Notes under the pieces: generated by a model
What the model saw: the letters and a program-made list of their open reading frames with translations, nothing else
The model's database searches: none
Told to the model about the DNA's origin: nothing
Assembly: GCF_014212125.1 (NCBI RefSeq)
Contig: NZ_JACJVP010000001.1
Location: forward strand, 62,001-126,000
Length of the DNA stretch: 64,000 bases
DNA from: Cohnella nanjingensis
GTDB lineage: Bacteria; Bacillota; Bacilli; Paenibacillales; Paenibacillaceae
Reading direction: 5' to 3'
Made by a program: the position numbers and the translations under genes
Shown here: positions 10,851-20,097 of the stretch, piece by piece
Layout: the number at the start of each line of letters is the position of its first letter
Position numbering within the stretch: position 1 is the first letter of the stretch

Positions 10851-12429
10851 AATTATGGTCGTCGACGACGAGGCGCCGGGACGCAAAGCCATCGTCAAGA
10901 TGATCGAGGAATTGGATCTGGACGCCGAAGTCGTCGCGGAGGCGAAAAACGGGGAAGAGGCGATCGGCCTCATCCGGATGAACAAGCCCCACATCGTCGT
11001 CACCGACATGAACATGCCGATCATGAACGGCCAGCAGTTCCTGGAACGGCTGCACCGGGACTTCGAAGAGATCAAGGTCGTCGTCATCAGCGGGTACTCG
11101 CAATTCGAATATTTGAAGGCGGCTTTGACGTACCAAGCCTGCGAGTACGCGCTGAAGCCGGTCTCGATGCCGGAGCTTCGCGAAGCGCTCGGCAAGGCGA
11201 TCCAGGCCGTGCGAGACCATTCGAACCGGCAGCTCGAGAAGCAGTCCTCCCGGGACATCCTGAAGCTGAGGACCGAGGTGTTCCTGCAGCACGTCGCGGG
11301 ACGGCGAATCGCGAACGCCGCGGATATTCGGCGGCAGGCGAGAGAGCTCGGGATTCCGCTGGAAGCAGACGGGTACCGGGTGGCCGTCTGCCAGATTCGC
11401 CAGTTCCAGGAGATCGCGCGATTGAAGTTCCACGGCAATGCGGACTTGTACATGTTCGGGCTGGAGAACGTCTTGGGCGAGGTGCTGCAGGACGGAGGAG
11501 CGCTCCTGTACAAGACGGACGATCGTTCAAGGCTGTGCCTGATTCTGCCGGGTTCGGCTTATCCGGACCTGCGCGCGGGGGAAGCGCTCGGCGCCTTCCA
11601 CCAAGCCGTCCATCAGACGCTGGGCGGAGACGTCGCGGTCGGACTGAGCCCCGCTTTCGCCGGATTAGAGGAGCTGCCGGACGCATACCAAGCGGCAATC
11701 TCGGCGCTGGGCGGCTGCAAGTTCGCCTATACGGGGTTGTCCGTCTGTGCGGCCGAGCCCGACCGCGCCGCCCCGATCGAGCTGATGGCGTCGTTCGATC
11801 TGAAGCGGCTGTCCCAGGCGTTCGGCGCCGGCAACGCCAAGGACGTTCGCTGGATGCTCGATGAATTCGTCCGCAAGCTCGGAGACCGCCCGGAAGCGAC
11901 GATACGCGATGTACACCGGGAGCTGTCTCGAATGGCGGAGCTGGCCGCGTCCGAGATGCCGGGCGTCGATCCCCGGCACGAATCGTTGTTCGAACCCAGA
12001 TCGATCGGCACCGTCATGGAGGCGCGCGCGCTGGGCAGCTATCTGGACCGGCTGGCCTCGGCCGCAGAAGAATTCGCGTCGAACCGCCGGGACGAACCGG
12101 AGTCAGAGCGTACGATCCGGGACATCGTGCAGTATTTGGACGGGCATTACTTCGAAGACGTCAGCCTGATCGATATCGCCACCCGTTACTACATGGATCC
12201 GAGTTACCTCAGCAAGCTGTTCAAGTCCGTCACGGACGAGAACTTCATCGAATACGTCACGCGCAAACGAATGGAGAAGGCCTGCGAGCTGCTCCGTTCC
12301 CCGGAACGGAAAATCGGCGACGTCGCCGAGCTGGTCGGCTACGAGAACCAGCGGTATTTCAGCCAAGTGTTCAAGAAGTTCACCGGTCATACCCCCTCCG
12401 AGTACCGCGAGTCGCTGGACCGGTCCTGA
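10843..12429 (+). CDS. YesN-type AraC-family response regulator
   Basis: 528 residues, overlapping the kinase gene by 8 bases. The N-terminal receiver has the acidic pocket VVDDE, phosphoacceptor Asp near residue 55 (VVTDMNMPIMNG), Ser in VVISGYSQF and Lys in ALKPVSMPEL. A poorly conserved central region of about 250 residues follows. The C-terminal AraC DNA-binding domain has two helix-turn-helix units, VSLIDIATRYYMDPSYLSKL and KIGDVAELVGYENQRYFSQV, ending KKFTGHTPSEYR. It is the expected activator of the importer and glycosidase genes starting 143 bases downstream. A small hairpin CCCGC-ATCG-GCGGG followed by TTT (12434-12450) may attenuate read-through. Confidence 0.92.
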   Translation: MYRIMVVDDEAPGRKAIVKMIEELDLDAEVVAEAKNGEEAIGLIRMNKPHIVVTDMNMPIMNGQQFLERLHRDFEEIKVVVISGYSQFEYLKAALTYQACEYALKPVSMPELREALGKAIQAVRDHSNRQLEKQSSRDILKLRTEVFLQHVAGRRIANAADIRRQARELGIPLEADGYRVAVCQIRQFQEIARLKFHGNADLYMFGLENVLGEVLQDGGALLYKTDDRSRLCLILPGSAYPDLRAGEALGAFHQAVHQTLGGDVAVGLSPAFAGLEELPDAYQAAISALGGCKFAYTGLSVCAAEPDRAAPIELMASFDLKRLSQAFGAGNAKDVRWMLDEFVRKLGDRPEATIRDVHRELSRMAELAASEMPGVDPRHESLFEPRSIGTVMEARALGSYLDRLASAAEEFASNRRDEPESERTIRDIVQYLDGHYFEDVSLIDIATRYYMDPSYLSKLFKSVTDENFIEYVTRKRMEKACELLRSPERKIGDVAELVGYENQRYFSQVFKKFTGHTPSEYRESLDRS

Positions 12430-12454
12430 ACGGCCCGCATCGGCGGGTTTCGAA

Positions 12455-12572
12455 CAAAAATATGAACAAACGTCCCCCAAATTATTGGATTACGCATCGT
12501 TCCCTCGCTAGGTAAGATGAGGGACAGAGCAAGCACTTCGCTCCGACTCTATCGAAGAAGAGGGGATACAAA
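12455..12572 (+). promoter_or_regulatory. Control region of the ABC/alpha-galactosidase operon
   Basis: The gap holds the motif shared with the kinase promoter (12455-12490) and a -10-like TAAGAT (12513-12518) without a good -35 box at standard spacing. That is what an activator-dependent promoter would look like. GAAGAGGGGAT precedes the start codon. Confidence 0.4.
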
Positions 12573-13904
12573 ATGAAAAAGACAGTAAGCCTTGGCGTCG
12601 GCGCGGCGCTGCTCACGCTGTCCTTGGCCGCTTGCGGCAGCGGGAACGGCAACGATGAAGCCCAGAATACGCCGTCGGCCAGCGGCAGCGCTTCCGCATC
12701 GCCTTCCGCTTCCGCTGACAACGGCAAGCCGGTCACGATCACCTTCATGCACTTCAAGAGCGACTTCACCGACGGAGTGGCCAAGATCGTCGAACAGTTC
12801 GAGAGCGAGAATCCGAACATCAAGGTCGACGTTCAACCCGTCAAGTACGACGATTACTACACGCTGCTCAAGACCAAGCTGGCGGGAGGCGACGTCGTGG
12901 ACGTGTTCACGCTGAACGCCGGCGCCCAGACGAAGCTGTTCTCGGACGGCGGTTATCTGGAGGAGCTGACGGGCAAGCCCTTCCTGGCCGACTTCGACGA
13001 GAGCGTGCTGAAGGCCCAATCGACGGACGGCAAAAACTTCATCTTGCCGTTGAACGCGAATCCGATCGCGGTGTTCTACAACAAGAAGATGTTCGGCGAC
13101 CTCGGCATCCAGATTCCGCGCACGTACGACGCGATGATCGCCGCCGCGCAGAAGATCAAGGAAGCCGGCAAGACGCCGTTCGCCCTCGGCTGGAAGGATC
13201 CTTGGACGCTCAGCATGTGGCTCACACGCGATATGCCGAGCAATTCCGCCCTCGTCTTCAACCAGCCCGACTTCTTCGAGAAGCTGGAGACCGGTTCCGC
13301 CAAGTTCGCGGACAATCCCGCGACCAAAGTGATGCTCGAGCACGCGCAGCAGCTGTTCGACTTGGGCAACAAGGACCAGCTGGGCGTGGACTACAACGGC
13401 GCCGTCGATCTGTTCGCCAAGGGCGACGTCGGCATGATGTACATGGGAACGTGGCCGCTCGCGGACATTCAGAAGAAAAACCCGGAGCTGTACGACAACA
13501 TGGGCTACTTCCCGTATCCGTTCAGCAACGACGAGAGCCTGAACAAGCTGGAGTTCAATCCGGACGCCTCGCTCGCCATCAGCAGCAAGTCCTCGCACAA
13601 GGAAGCCGCCGAGAAGTTCCTGACCTTCCTGGCGAGCAAGGAAGGCGGAGACCTGGTCGTGAAGAACATTAATACGCTTAGCTACGTCAAGGGGACGGAC
13701 ACGAACATCGCACCGGCGGTCAACGATCTGAAGCCGTACTTCGACAAGGGCGAGATGTACGATTCGCAGCTGTACCTCGCGAAGACGACCATCGACTGGG
13801 GAACGCCGTTCACGCAAGCGATGCAGAAGATGTTCTTCAAGAAGTCGACGATCGACCAGGCCATCCAAGAGATGGACGCATGGGTCGCGAAGAATCATAA
13901 CTAA
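12573..13904 (+). CDS. Sugar ABC transporter substrate-binding lipoprotein
   Basis: 443 residues. A lipoprotein signal with lipobox LAAC (Cys near residue 21) is followed by a Ser/Ala-rich spacer, so the mature protein is tethered to the outer face of the membrane. The rest is a family 1 solute-binding fold: ITFMHFKSDFTDGVAKIVEQFE, VDVFTLNAGAQ, PLNANPIAVFYNKKMF, MMYMGTWPLADIQ and LAISSKSSHKEAAEKFLTFL. This family captures mono- or oligosaccharides for CUT1 importers. It heads an operon with two permeases and an alpha-galactosidase, so the ligand is probably an alpha-galactoside such as melibiose, raffinose or a galactomannan fragment (inference). Confidence 0.92.
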   Translation: MKKTVSLGVGAALLTLSLAACGSGNGNDEAQNTPSASGSASASPSASADNGKPVTITFMHFKSDFTDGVAKIVEQFESENPNIKVDVQPVKYDDYYTLLKTKLAGGDVVDVFTLNAGAQTKLFSDGGYLEELTGKPFLADFDESVLKAQSTDGKNFILPLNANPIAVFYNKKMFGDLGIQIPRTYDAMIAAAQKIKEAGKTPFALGWKDPWTLSMWLTRDMPSNSALVFNQPDFFEKLETGSAKFADNPATKVMLEHAQQLFDLGNKDQLGVDYNGAVDLFAKGDVGMMYMGTWPLADIQKKNPELYDNMGYFPYPFSNDESLNKLEFNPDASLAISSKSSHKEAAEKFLTFLASKEGGDLVVKNINTLSYVKGTDTNIAPAVNDLKPYFDKGEMYDSQLYLAKTTIDWGTPFTQAMQKMFFKKSTIDQAIQEMDAWVAKNHN

Positions 13905-13914
13905 GCTAATAGAA

Positions 13915-13957
13915 AGAGAGGAGCGGCGCGGGCATCTGTCCTGTGCCGTTCCTCTTC
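13915..13957 (+). other. Intercistronic hairpin between binding protein and permease genes
   Basis: AGAGGAGCGGC and GCCGTTCCTCT form an imperfect stem without a T-run. Such structures after the binding-protein gene often protect its mRNA and give more binding protein than permease. Confidence 0.5.
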
Positions 13958-13973
13958 CGAAAGGAAGTGCGCG

Positions 13974-14855
13974 ATGAACAGCTTGAGACGATCGCTCCGC
14001 GGCGAGTCCTGGTATCTCTTGTTCCTGCTGCCGGCCGTCCTCTTGTTCCTCCTGGCGGTCGTCATCCCGCTGGCGACGGGACTGCGATATTCATTCTCCA
14101 ATTGGGACGGCGTGTCCCCCAAGATACACTACATCGGATGGGATAACTACGTGAAGGCTTTCCGGGATTCAGATCTATGGAGAGCGTTGTGGAACACGTT
14201 CAAATATGCCCTGATCCTGACGTTGCTCGTCAACGTCCTGTCGATGGCGTTGGCCTTGCTGCTCGACAACTATTTGAAGTTCAGAAACGTATTCCGCACC
14301 ATCTTCTTCCTGCCCAGCGTCATCTCGATCGTGCTCTCGGGGTTCGTCTGGGGCTACAACTACAGCCAAGGCTTCCCGCAGCTGTTCAGCCGCTTCGGGA
14401 TCGATATGACCAGCCCGCTCGGCAATCCCGACTACGCCATGATGGGCTTGATCATCGTGGCGCTCTGGCAAGGCGTCGGATCGCCGATGATCATCTACAT
14501 CGCGGGTCTCCAGGGCATCCCGGGCGAGCTCGTCGAGAGCGCGAAGATCGACGGGGCGGGCACTTGGAAGGCGTTCCGCCACATTACGTTCCCGCTGCTC
14601 GCGCCCGCCGTGACGATCAACCTGCTGCTCGTGCTGACGGGCGCGCTTAAGGTGTTCGATCTGGTGTACGTGACGACGAAAGGCGGGCCCGCCTTCGCTA
14701 CGGACGTCATGTCGACCTATATCTACCGCACTTCGTTCGACAACTTCAAGGCGGGTTACGGCATGACCTTGTCGGTTATCTTCTTCCTCGTGCTCGTGGT
14801 CGTCACCGTCGTTCAAGTCGGAATATTCAGAAGAAGGGAGGTCGACATGGGATGA
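13974..14855 (+). CDS. Sugar ABC transporter permease, MalF/UgpA type
   Basis: 293 residues with six predicted transmembrane helices, beginning YLLFLLPAVLLFLLAVVIP. The inner-membrane-component signature that docks the ATPase is ELVESAKIDGAGTWKAFRHI, continuing to a Pro-rich helix (TFPLLAPAV). AAGGAAG precedes the start. The gene overlaps the next permease by ATGA, so the two are made together as a heterodimeric pore. No ATPase gene is present; CUT1 importers of bacilli commonly share a distant MsmX-type ATPase. Confidence 0.93.
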   Translation: MNSLRRSLRGESWYLLFLLPAVLLFLLAVVIPLATGLRYSFSNWDGVSPKIHYIGWDNYVKAFRDSDLWRALWNTFKYALILTLLVNVLSMALALLLDNYLKFRNVFRTIFFLPSVISIVLSGFVWGYNYSQGFPQLFSRFGIDMTSPLGNPDYAMMGLIIVALWQGVGSPMIIYIAGLQGIPGELVESAKIDGAGTWKAFRHITFPLLAPAVTINLLLVLTGALKVFDLVYVTTKGGPAFATDVMSTYIYRTSFDNFKAGYGMTLSVIFFLVLVVVTVVQVGIFRRREVDMG

Positions 14856-15670
14856 GACCGGTCCGAATCCTGATCTTCGTTATCGTCTCGTTGCTGGCGA
14901 TCGCGTTCGTCTTCCCGCTGTACGTCGCGGTGCTGATGGCGTTCAAGTCGGCGAAGCAAACGTTCGATTCCTTCTATGCGTGGCCGTCCAGCCTCGACTT
15001 CGCCAACTTCGTTCACGCCTGGGAGACTTCGGAGTATCCGAAGGCGATCATGAACAGCCTCATCGTCACGGTCCTCTCCGTCGCGCTGATCGTGATCGCG
15101 TCCGCCCTCGCCGGCTATTCGATCGCGAGGCGCAACAAGCCGTTCTACAACGTCGTTTTCCTACTGTTCCTGTCGGGGATGATGGTGCCGTTCCAAGTGA
15201 CGATGCTCCCGCTCTACAAGCTGGGCAAGTCGCTGCACCTCGTCAACAGCCATTGGGGAATCGCGCTCATCTACGGCGGCTTCGGCGTGCAGATGGGCGT
15301 GCTGTTCTTCTCCGGCTTCGTTCGCGGCATCTCCCGCGAGATCGAAGAGGCGGCGCGGATCGACGGCTGCTCGACGCCGGGCATCTTCTTCCGCATCGTC
15401 CTGCCGCTGCTCAAGCCGGTCACGGCGACCGTGCTCGTGCTCAACGTGCTGTACATTTGGAACGACTTTCTGCTGCCGCTGCTGTATCTTCAGGACAAGC
15501 AATTCCGCACGATCCCGCTGCAGCAATATTTCTTTTTCGGCCAGTACAGCAGCGATCTGAATCTCGCCTTCGCCTATGCGGTCATGGGCATGGTTCCGAT
15601 CGTCGCCTTTTTCCTGTTCATGCAGAGATTCATCATCAAGGGCATCGCGGCTGGCGCGATCAAAGGGTAA
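14852..15670 (+). CDS. Sugar ABC transporter permease, MalG type
   Basis: 272 residues with six helices, beginning ILIFVIVSLLAIAFVFPLYV. The EAA loop is EIEEAARIDGCSTPGIFFRI. It partners the upstream MalF-type subunit. The C-terminus IIKGIAAGAIKG is the usual end of this subunit. The following alpha-galactosidase starts 19 bases after the stop, behind AAAGGAGAG. Confidence 0.93.
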   Translation: MRPVRILIFVIVSLLAIAFVFPLYVAVLMAFKSAKQTFDSFYAWPSSLDFANFVHAWETSEYPKAIMNSLIVTVLSVALIVIASALAGYSIARRNKPFYNVVFLLFLSGMMVPFQVTMLPLYKLGKSLHLVNSHWGIALIYGGFGVQMGVLFFSGFVRGISREIEEAARIDGCSTPGIFFRIVLPLLKPVTATVLVLNVLYIWNDFLLPLLYLQDKQFRTIPLQQYFFFGQYSSDLNLAFAYAVMGMVPIVAFFLFMQRFIIKGIAAGAIKG

Positions 15671-15688
15671 CCGCAAAGGAGAGTCTTC

Positions 15689-17818
15689 ATGGCAATCATC
15701 TATCACGAGGAAAAGAAGCTGTTCGAGCTCCGCACCGCGCGAACGACCTACCTGTTCGGCTTGAACGGAAACGGCGCGTTGCAGCATCTGTACTGGGGGG
15801 AGCCGATCGCGGCGGCCGAGGCCGCGGAACTGCTGCAGGCGCGGTCGCACAGCTCGTTCGACGCGGCGGTCGACCGCGAAGCCGAGGAGTACGGCGGCTG
15901 GGGCGGCGCGAGCTATGCGGAGCCCGGACTTAGGGCGACATTCGCGGACGGCGTCCGCGACCTGCAACTGCAAGCCGTCGGGCATGCGATCGAAGGCGAG
16001 GAGACGCTCGTCCTTCATCTGAAGGACAGCCATTACGAATTGCATGTCGATGTCCGCTACAAGATCGTCGACCGGCACGATCTCATCGAACGTAGCGTCT
16101 CGATTCGCAACGGGGAAGCGTCGCCGGTCCGCATCGAGCAGGCGATGGCCGCCTTGTGGTCGGTCGGCGGTCTGCCCGACTATCGTTTGACGCACGTCAC
16201 CGGCCGTTGGGCCGGCGAGTACCAGCTAAGGTCCAACCTGCTGTCGGAGGGCAAGAAGGTGCTCGAATCCCGCCGGGGATTCACGGGTCCGCACGCCAAT
16301 CCTTGGTTCGCGATCGACGACGGCGGCGCGAGCGAGACGAACGGCCGGGTATGGTTCGGCGCGCTCGCCTGGAGCGGCAACTGGAAGCTCGTATTCGAGC
16401 GGACGACGTTCGGTGGCGTGCGGATCGCCGGCGGGGTGAACGACTTCGACGGCGCGTTCGCGCTCGCGCCCGGCGGGACTTACGATTCGCCCGTCTTCGT
16501 CGGCGGCTATGTCTCCGGCGGCTTCGGCGAGATGAGCCGCGTGCTGCACCGCTACGAGCGAGAGGAGATCCTGCCATCGAGCGGGCCGCGCAAGGTGCTG
16601 TACAATTCGTGGGAGGCGACCGAATTCGCGGTCAACGTCCGGGATCAGCTGGCACTGGCGGAGCGAGCCGCGCGGCTCGGCGTCGAGCTGTTCGTCGTCG
16701 ACGACGGCTGGTTCGGCGAGCGGAATAGCGACCGGGCCGGCCTCGGCGACTGGCGGGTCAACGCCGAGAAGTTCCCGAACGGCCTGGATGAGCTGATCTC
16801 GGCGGTGAAGGACAAGGGAATGGCGTTCGGACTCTGGGTCGAGCCCGAGTCCGTCAACCCGGACAGCGACCTGTTCCGCGCGCACCCGGATTGGATCTAC
16901 CGGTATCCGACGCGGCAGAGCACCCCGCTGCGCAACCAGTATCTGCTGAACCTCGGCAAGCCCGAGGTGAAGGCGTTCGTATTGGACTTCATGACGGAGT
17001 TGCTGTCCAAGCACGACATCTCGTTCATCAAGTGGGACATGAACCGCACCGTCACCGAGCCGGGCGAATCGGGGGACGCGGTGGCGGAGCATTCGATATG
17101 GACTCGGCACGCGGAGAATCTGTACGCGATCTGGGCGGAGCTCAGGCGGCGGTTCCCGCACGTCGCGTTCGAGACGTGCGCGGGCGGGGGCGCCCGCATC
17201 GACCTCGGCATCCTGCGCTATGCCGATCAAGCCTGGATCAGCGACAACACCGACGCCCGGGATCGGTTGACGATCCAAGAAGGCTTCACCTACGCTTACA
17301 GCCCTTCGGTCATGATGTGCTGGGTGACGGAGGCGCCGAACGGCTTCAACGGCCGAAGCTTGCCGCTCTCGTACCGGTTCCGCAGCGCGATGATGGGGGG
17401 ACTTGGGATCGGGGCGAATATCGGCAAGTGGACGGATCAAGAGATGGCGGAGGCGGCGCGGTACGTGGCGCTCTACAAGGAGATTCGGCACGTGGTGTCC
17501 GAGGGCGAACTCTACCGGCTCGAATCGCTGCGTCATTCCAACGTCGCGGCGTACGAATACGTGAGCCGGGACGGCGGCGAAGCGGTCGTGTTCGCGTTCC
17601 TGCAGTCCCAGCACTTCGGCGGGACCGTGCGCCGGCTCCGCCTCCGCGGATTGGACCCGAACGCCGTCTATGAAGTGAAGGACGACGACACCGCCGAATC
17701 GACAATCGGGCACGGCTCGACGCTGATGCATCTCGGCCTCCCGCTCGCGCTCCGGGGCGACTACGACAGCTGGCTGCTGCGTCTGCGGCGGGTCGACGCT
17801 TCGGCGAAGGAGGCGTAA
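15689..17818 (+). CDS. Alpha-galactosidase, GH36
   Basis: 709 residues, the usual size for bacterial GH36. The N-terminal beta-sandwich is followed by a TIM barrel with ELFVVDDGWFGERNSDRAGLG, FGLWVEPESVNPDSDLF, the nucleophile motif FIKWDMNR (Asp near residue 450), FETCAGGGARIDLG and the acid/base motif WISDNTDARDR (Asp near residue 519). A short C-terminal beta-domain ends the protein. There is no signal peptide, so it acts in the cytoplasm on imported alpha-galactosides, releasing galactose. It sits in the importer operon, only 2 bases before the next hydrolase gene. Confidence 0.94.
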   Translation: MAIIYHEEKKLFELRTARTTYLFGLNGNGALQHLYWGEPIAAAEAAELLQARSHSSFDAAVDREAEEYGGWGGASYAEPGLRATFADGVRDLQLQAVGHAIEGEETLVLHLKDSHYELHVDVRYKIVDRHDLIERSVSIRNGEASPVRIEQAMAALWSVGGLPDYRLTHVTGRWAGEYQLRSNLLSEGKKVLESRRGFTGPHANPWFAIDDGGASETNGRVWFGALAWSGNWKLVFERTTFGGVRIAGGVNDFDGAFALAPGGTYDSPVFVGGYVSGGFGEMSRVLHRYEREEILPSSGPRKVLYNSWEATEFAVNVRDQLALAERAARLGVELFVVDDGWFGERNSDRAGLGDWRVNAEKFPNGLDELISAVKDKGMAFGLWVEPESVNPDSDLFRAHPDWIYRYPTRQSTPLRNQYLLNLGKPEVKAFVLDFMTELLSKHDISFIKWDMNRTVTEPGESGDAVAEHSIWTRHAENLYAIWAELRRRFPHVAFETCAGGGARIDLGILRYADQAWISDNTDARDRLTIQEGFTYAYSPSVMMCWVTEAPNGFNGRSLPLSYRFRSAMMGGLGIGANIGKWTDQEMAEAARYVALYKEIRHVVSEGELYRLESLRHSNVAAYEYVSRDGGEAVVFAFLQSQHFGGTVRRLRLRGLDPNAVYEVKDDDTAESTIGHGSTLMHLGLPLALRGDYDSWLLRLRRVDASAKEA

Positions 17819-17820
17819 CG

Positions 17821-20097
17821 ATGGCATCTTGGATCAGCGAAGTTTATCGCAAGCTTCACCTGGATTATCATCAGCCGCCTTGGATGGAGGGCGTGGCCGA
17901 GGCGTTCACCGAAGCAGAGGCGCAGCGGCAGGCGAAGACGTTCAAGCGATCCGGCATCGAAGCGGTCGAGTTTTTCGCGTACGATCACTACGGCTATGCC
18001 TTCTATCCGTCCGGGATCGCGCCTGTCCATCCCGGTCTGAAGAACGACTATACGGGGCTCATGTCCAAGGCGCTGAAGGCGCAGGGCATCCGGACGATCC
18101 TGTACCTAAACGCGTTCACCTCCGTCGAGATGCGCAAGCTTCATCCGGAATGGATGCGCGTGGCCGAGGACGGGACGATGCCGCGCGGCGCCTGGCTCCA
18201 GCACGAGGCCTCCCATATCTGCATCGCTTCGGACTATCTGGAGGCGTTCTTCTTCCCGCTGCTGCGGGAGGCGATCGCCCGTCATGCGCCCGACGGCGTG
18301 TGGATCGATGCGGGCAGCTGGATGGTCGAGCACCCGTGCTACTGCGACAATTGCAGCCGGCGCTACCTGGAGGATACCGGGCGCAGCTTGCCCGCGGGAC
18401 CGATGCCGGCGCCCTCGGAGGAGCTGGACGACGAGGCGTGGATCCGCTGGCGGATCTGGCGCCGGGGCCTGATCGCGCCTTATCTGCGCAGATTGGCGGA
18501 GACGGTGAAGGCCGTCTCCCCGGACACGCTGCTCGCGGAGAACAATGCGGGCAAGTACCTGTACGGCATCCCGCACGTAGAGAGAGGCGAGCTGGTGAAG
18601 TGGCTTGCGCCGCTGGAGCTCGGCCTCGACTGGCTGTCGTGCGACCCGGTGCACTTCGGCGCCAATCACGAGATGACGTTCAGCCGGGAGGGACGCTACC
18701 AGTCCACGACGGGGCTGCCGTTCGATTACATGAACGAGCGATTCCACGGCTGGGGCGAGTGGCAGATGCGGCCGCCTACGGACTGGAAGCTGGAGCTGGC
18801 GACCGTGCTCTCGGTCGGCGGACGCTTCTTCTTCGCCGACCAGCCGCATCCGGACGGGACGGTGGAGCCGACCGTCTACCGGCATCTCCGGGAAGTGCAC
18901 GACTACGTCAAGCCGCGCGAGCCGTTCGGCCATGGGGCCGAGCCGGTACCGGATGTCGCGGTGCTCGCCAGTCTGCCTTCCCAACTGATCGGGCCGATGG
19001 CCGGACCGGAGTGGGGGCGGGATCAGGCGTGGGGCGTCGCGGTTCCCCGCTCGCGTACGGACCGGGTCGACGGCGCGTCGATGCTGCTCTCCGAAGCGGG
19101 CATCCAGCACTTGATCTATGACGAAGAGACGATGCGCCGATCGCTCGATCGTCAAGCGCTCGTGATCGTGCCCGACCAGATGTTAATGGAAGACGAGACG
19201 ATCGAGGCGTTGGAGCGGTATGTTGAAACGGGCGGGACGCTCCTCGTATCGGGGCGCTCCGGTCTGTACAGCGAGCGGGGAGAACGCCGGGCGGCAGATC
19301 CGTTCGCTAAGTTGCTCGGCCTCTCGCGCGGCGGGGAGCTACCCGCTCCGCTGCATTATTGGCAAGCCGGTCCCGAGCTCGCCGCAAGTATGGCGAACGG
19401 AGACTTGAAGCTGCAGGTGTGGGGGGCGGCAATGCAGGTGACGCTGGCGGGCGCGGAGGCGCTGGCGCACGTGCTGGAACCGGTCGAGAGCGTCTGGGCG
19501 GAAGGCGTCAAGGACCGTTCGCATTGGCGGCACTACACGACGGTTGGGGCTGCCCCGGCGGGGAAGACGGACGCCGGTCCCGCGGTGACCGTTCATCGCT
19601 ACGGACGGGGACGTGCGATGTACGTGAACGGCGAGCCGTTCGCGCTCTACTACCTCGAAGGGCACCGGCTGACGCGCGAATGGCTCGTGCGTGGCCTGGA
19701 AGAGCTGTATCCGGCTGCGAGCCGGAGGCTGGACGCGGACAAGCCGCTGCATGTCGAGCTCGCGCTGCAGGAGCGACGCACGATGGAAGGCGCGGAGCTG
19801 CTCGTGCACGCGACGAACTACTTCGCCCAGAAACGTCCGGGCTATATCATTCACAATGAAGAGGTGCCGCCGATCTTCGGCATTCGGCTGCGGGTCCGAA
19901 CGAAGGTCCGGCCGAGCCGCGTGACGTTGGAGCCGGAGAGGACGCTCCTGAATTGGACGTGGGACGGCGAGCGCGTCCACGTGGAGCTGCCCCGTCTGGA
20001 CCTGCACGCCATCGTGCGGATCGAGACGGGCGCGGGCGAAGGGATGCGCGAAGAAGAACGTGCGGGCAACGATGAAAGGCAGGGCGATGATGGATGA
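17821..20097 (+). CDS. Putative glycoside hydrolase, TIM barrel plus GATase-like domain
   Basis: 758 residues without a signal peptide. The N-terminal barrel resembles GHL6-type and GH42-related hydrolases: AVEFFAYDHYGYAFYPS, GIRTILYLNAFTSVEM and DGVWIDAGSWMVEHPCYCDNCSRRY (split here by a Cys cluster). A middle domain resembles the beta-galactosidase trimerisation/GATase fold (LVIVPDQMLMEDETIEALE, GGTLLVSGRSG), and a beta-rich C-terminal domain follows. The catalytic acids cannot be assigned. It is co-transcribed with GH36 alpha-galactosidase (2-base gap) and overlaps the epimerase gene by ATGA, so it probably removes another sugar from the same imported glycan. Activity is not established. 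Confidence 0.65.
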   Translation: MASWISEVYRKLHLDYHQPPWMEGVAEAFTEAEAQRQAKTFKRSGIEAVEFFAYDHYGYAFYPSGIAPVHPGLKNDYTGLMSKALKAQGIRTILYLNAFTSVEMRKLHPEWMRVAEDGTMPRGAWLQHEASHICIASDYLEAFFFPLLREAIARHAPDGVWIDAGSWMVEHPCYCDNCSRRYLEDTGRSLPAGPMPAPSEELDDEAWIRWRIWRRGLIAPYLRRLAETVKAVSPDTLLAENNAGKYLYGIPHVERGELVKWLAPLELGLDWLSCDPVHFGANHEMTFSREGRYQSTTGLPFDYMNERFHGWGEWQMRPPTDWKLELATVLSVGGRFFFADQPHPDGTVEPTVYRHLREVHDYVKPREPFGHGAEPVPDVAVLASLPSQLIGPMAGPEWGRDQAWGVAVPRSRTDRVDGASMLLSEAGIQHLIYDEETMRRSLDRQALVIVPDQMLMEDETIEALERYVETGGTLLVSGRSGLYSERGERRAADPFAKLLGLSRGGELPAPLHYWQAGPELAASMANGDLKLQVWGAAMQVTLAGAEALAHVLEPVESVWAEGVKDRSHWRHYTTVGAAPAGKTDAGPAVTVHRYGRGRAMYVNGEPFALYYLEGHRLTREWLVRGLEELYPAASRRLDADKPLHVELALQERRTMEGAELLVHATNYFAQKRPGYIIHNEEVPPIFGIRLRVRTKVRPSRVTLEPERTLLNWTWDGERVHVELPRLDLHAIVRIETGAGEGMREEERAGNDERQGDDG

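Noticed and set aside
12485-12518. Standard sigma-A promoter for the ABC operon
   Set aside because: TTGGAT and TAAGAT are 22 bases apart, too far for a normal promoter; kept only as an activator-dependent candidate.
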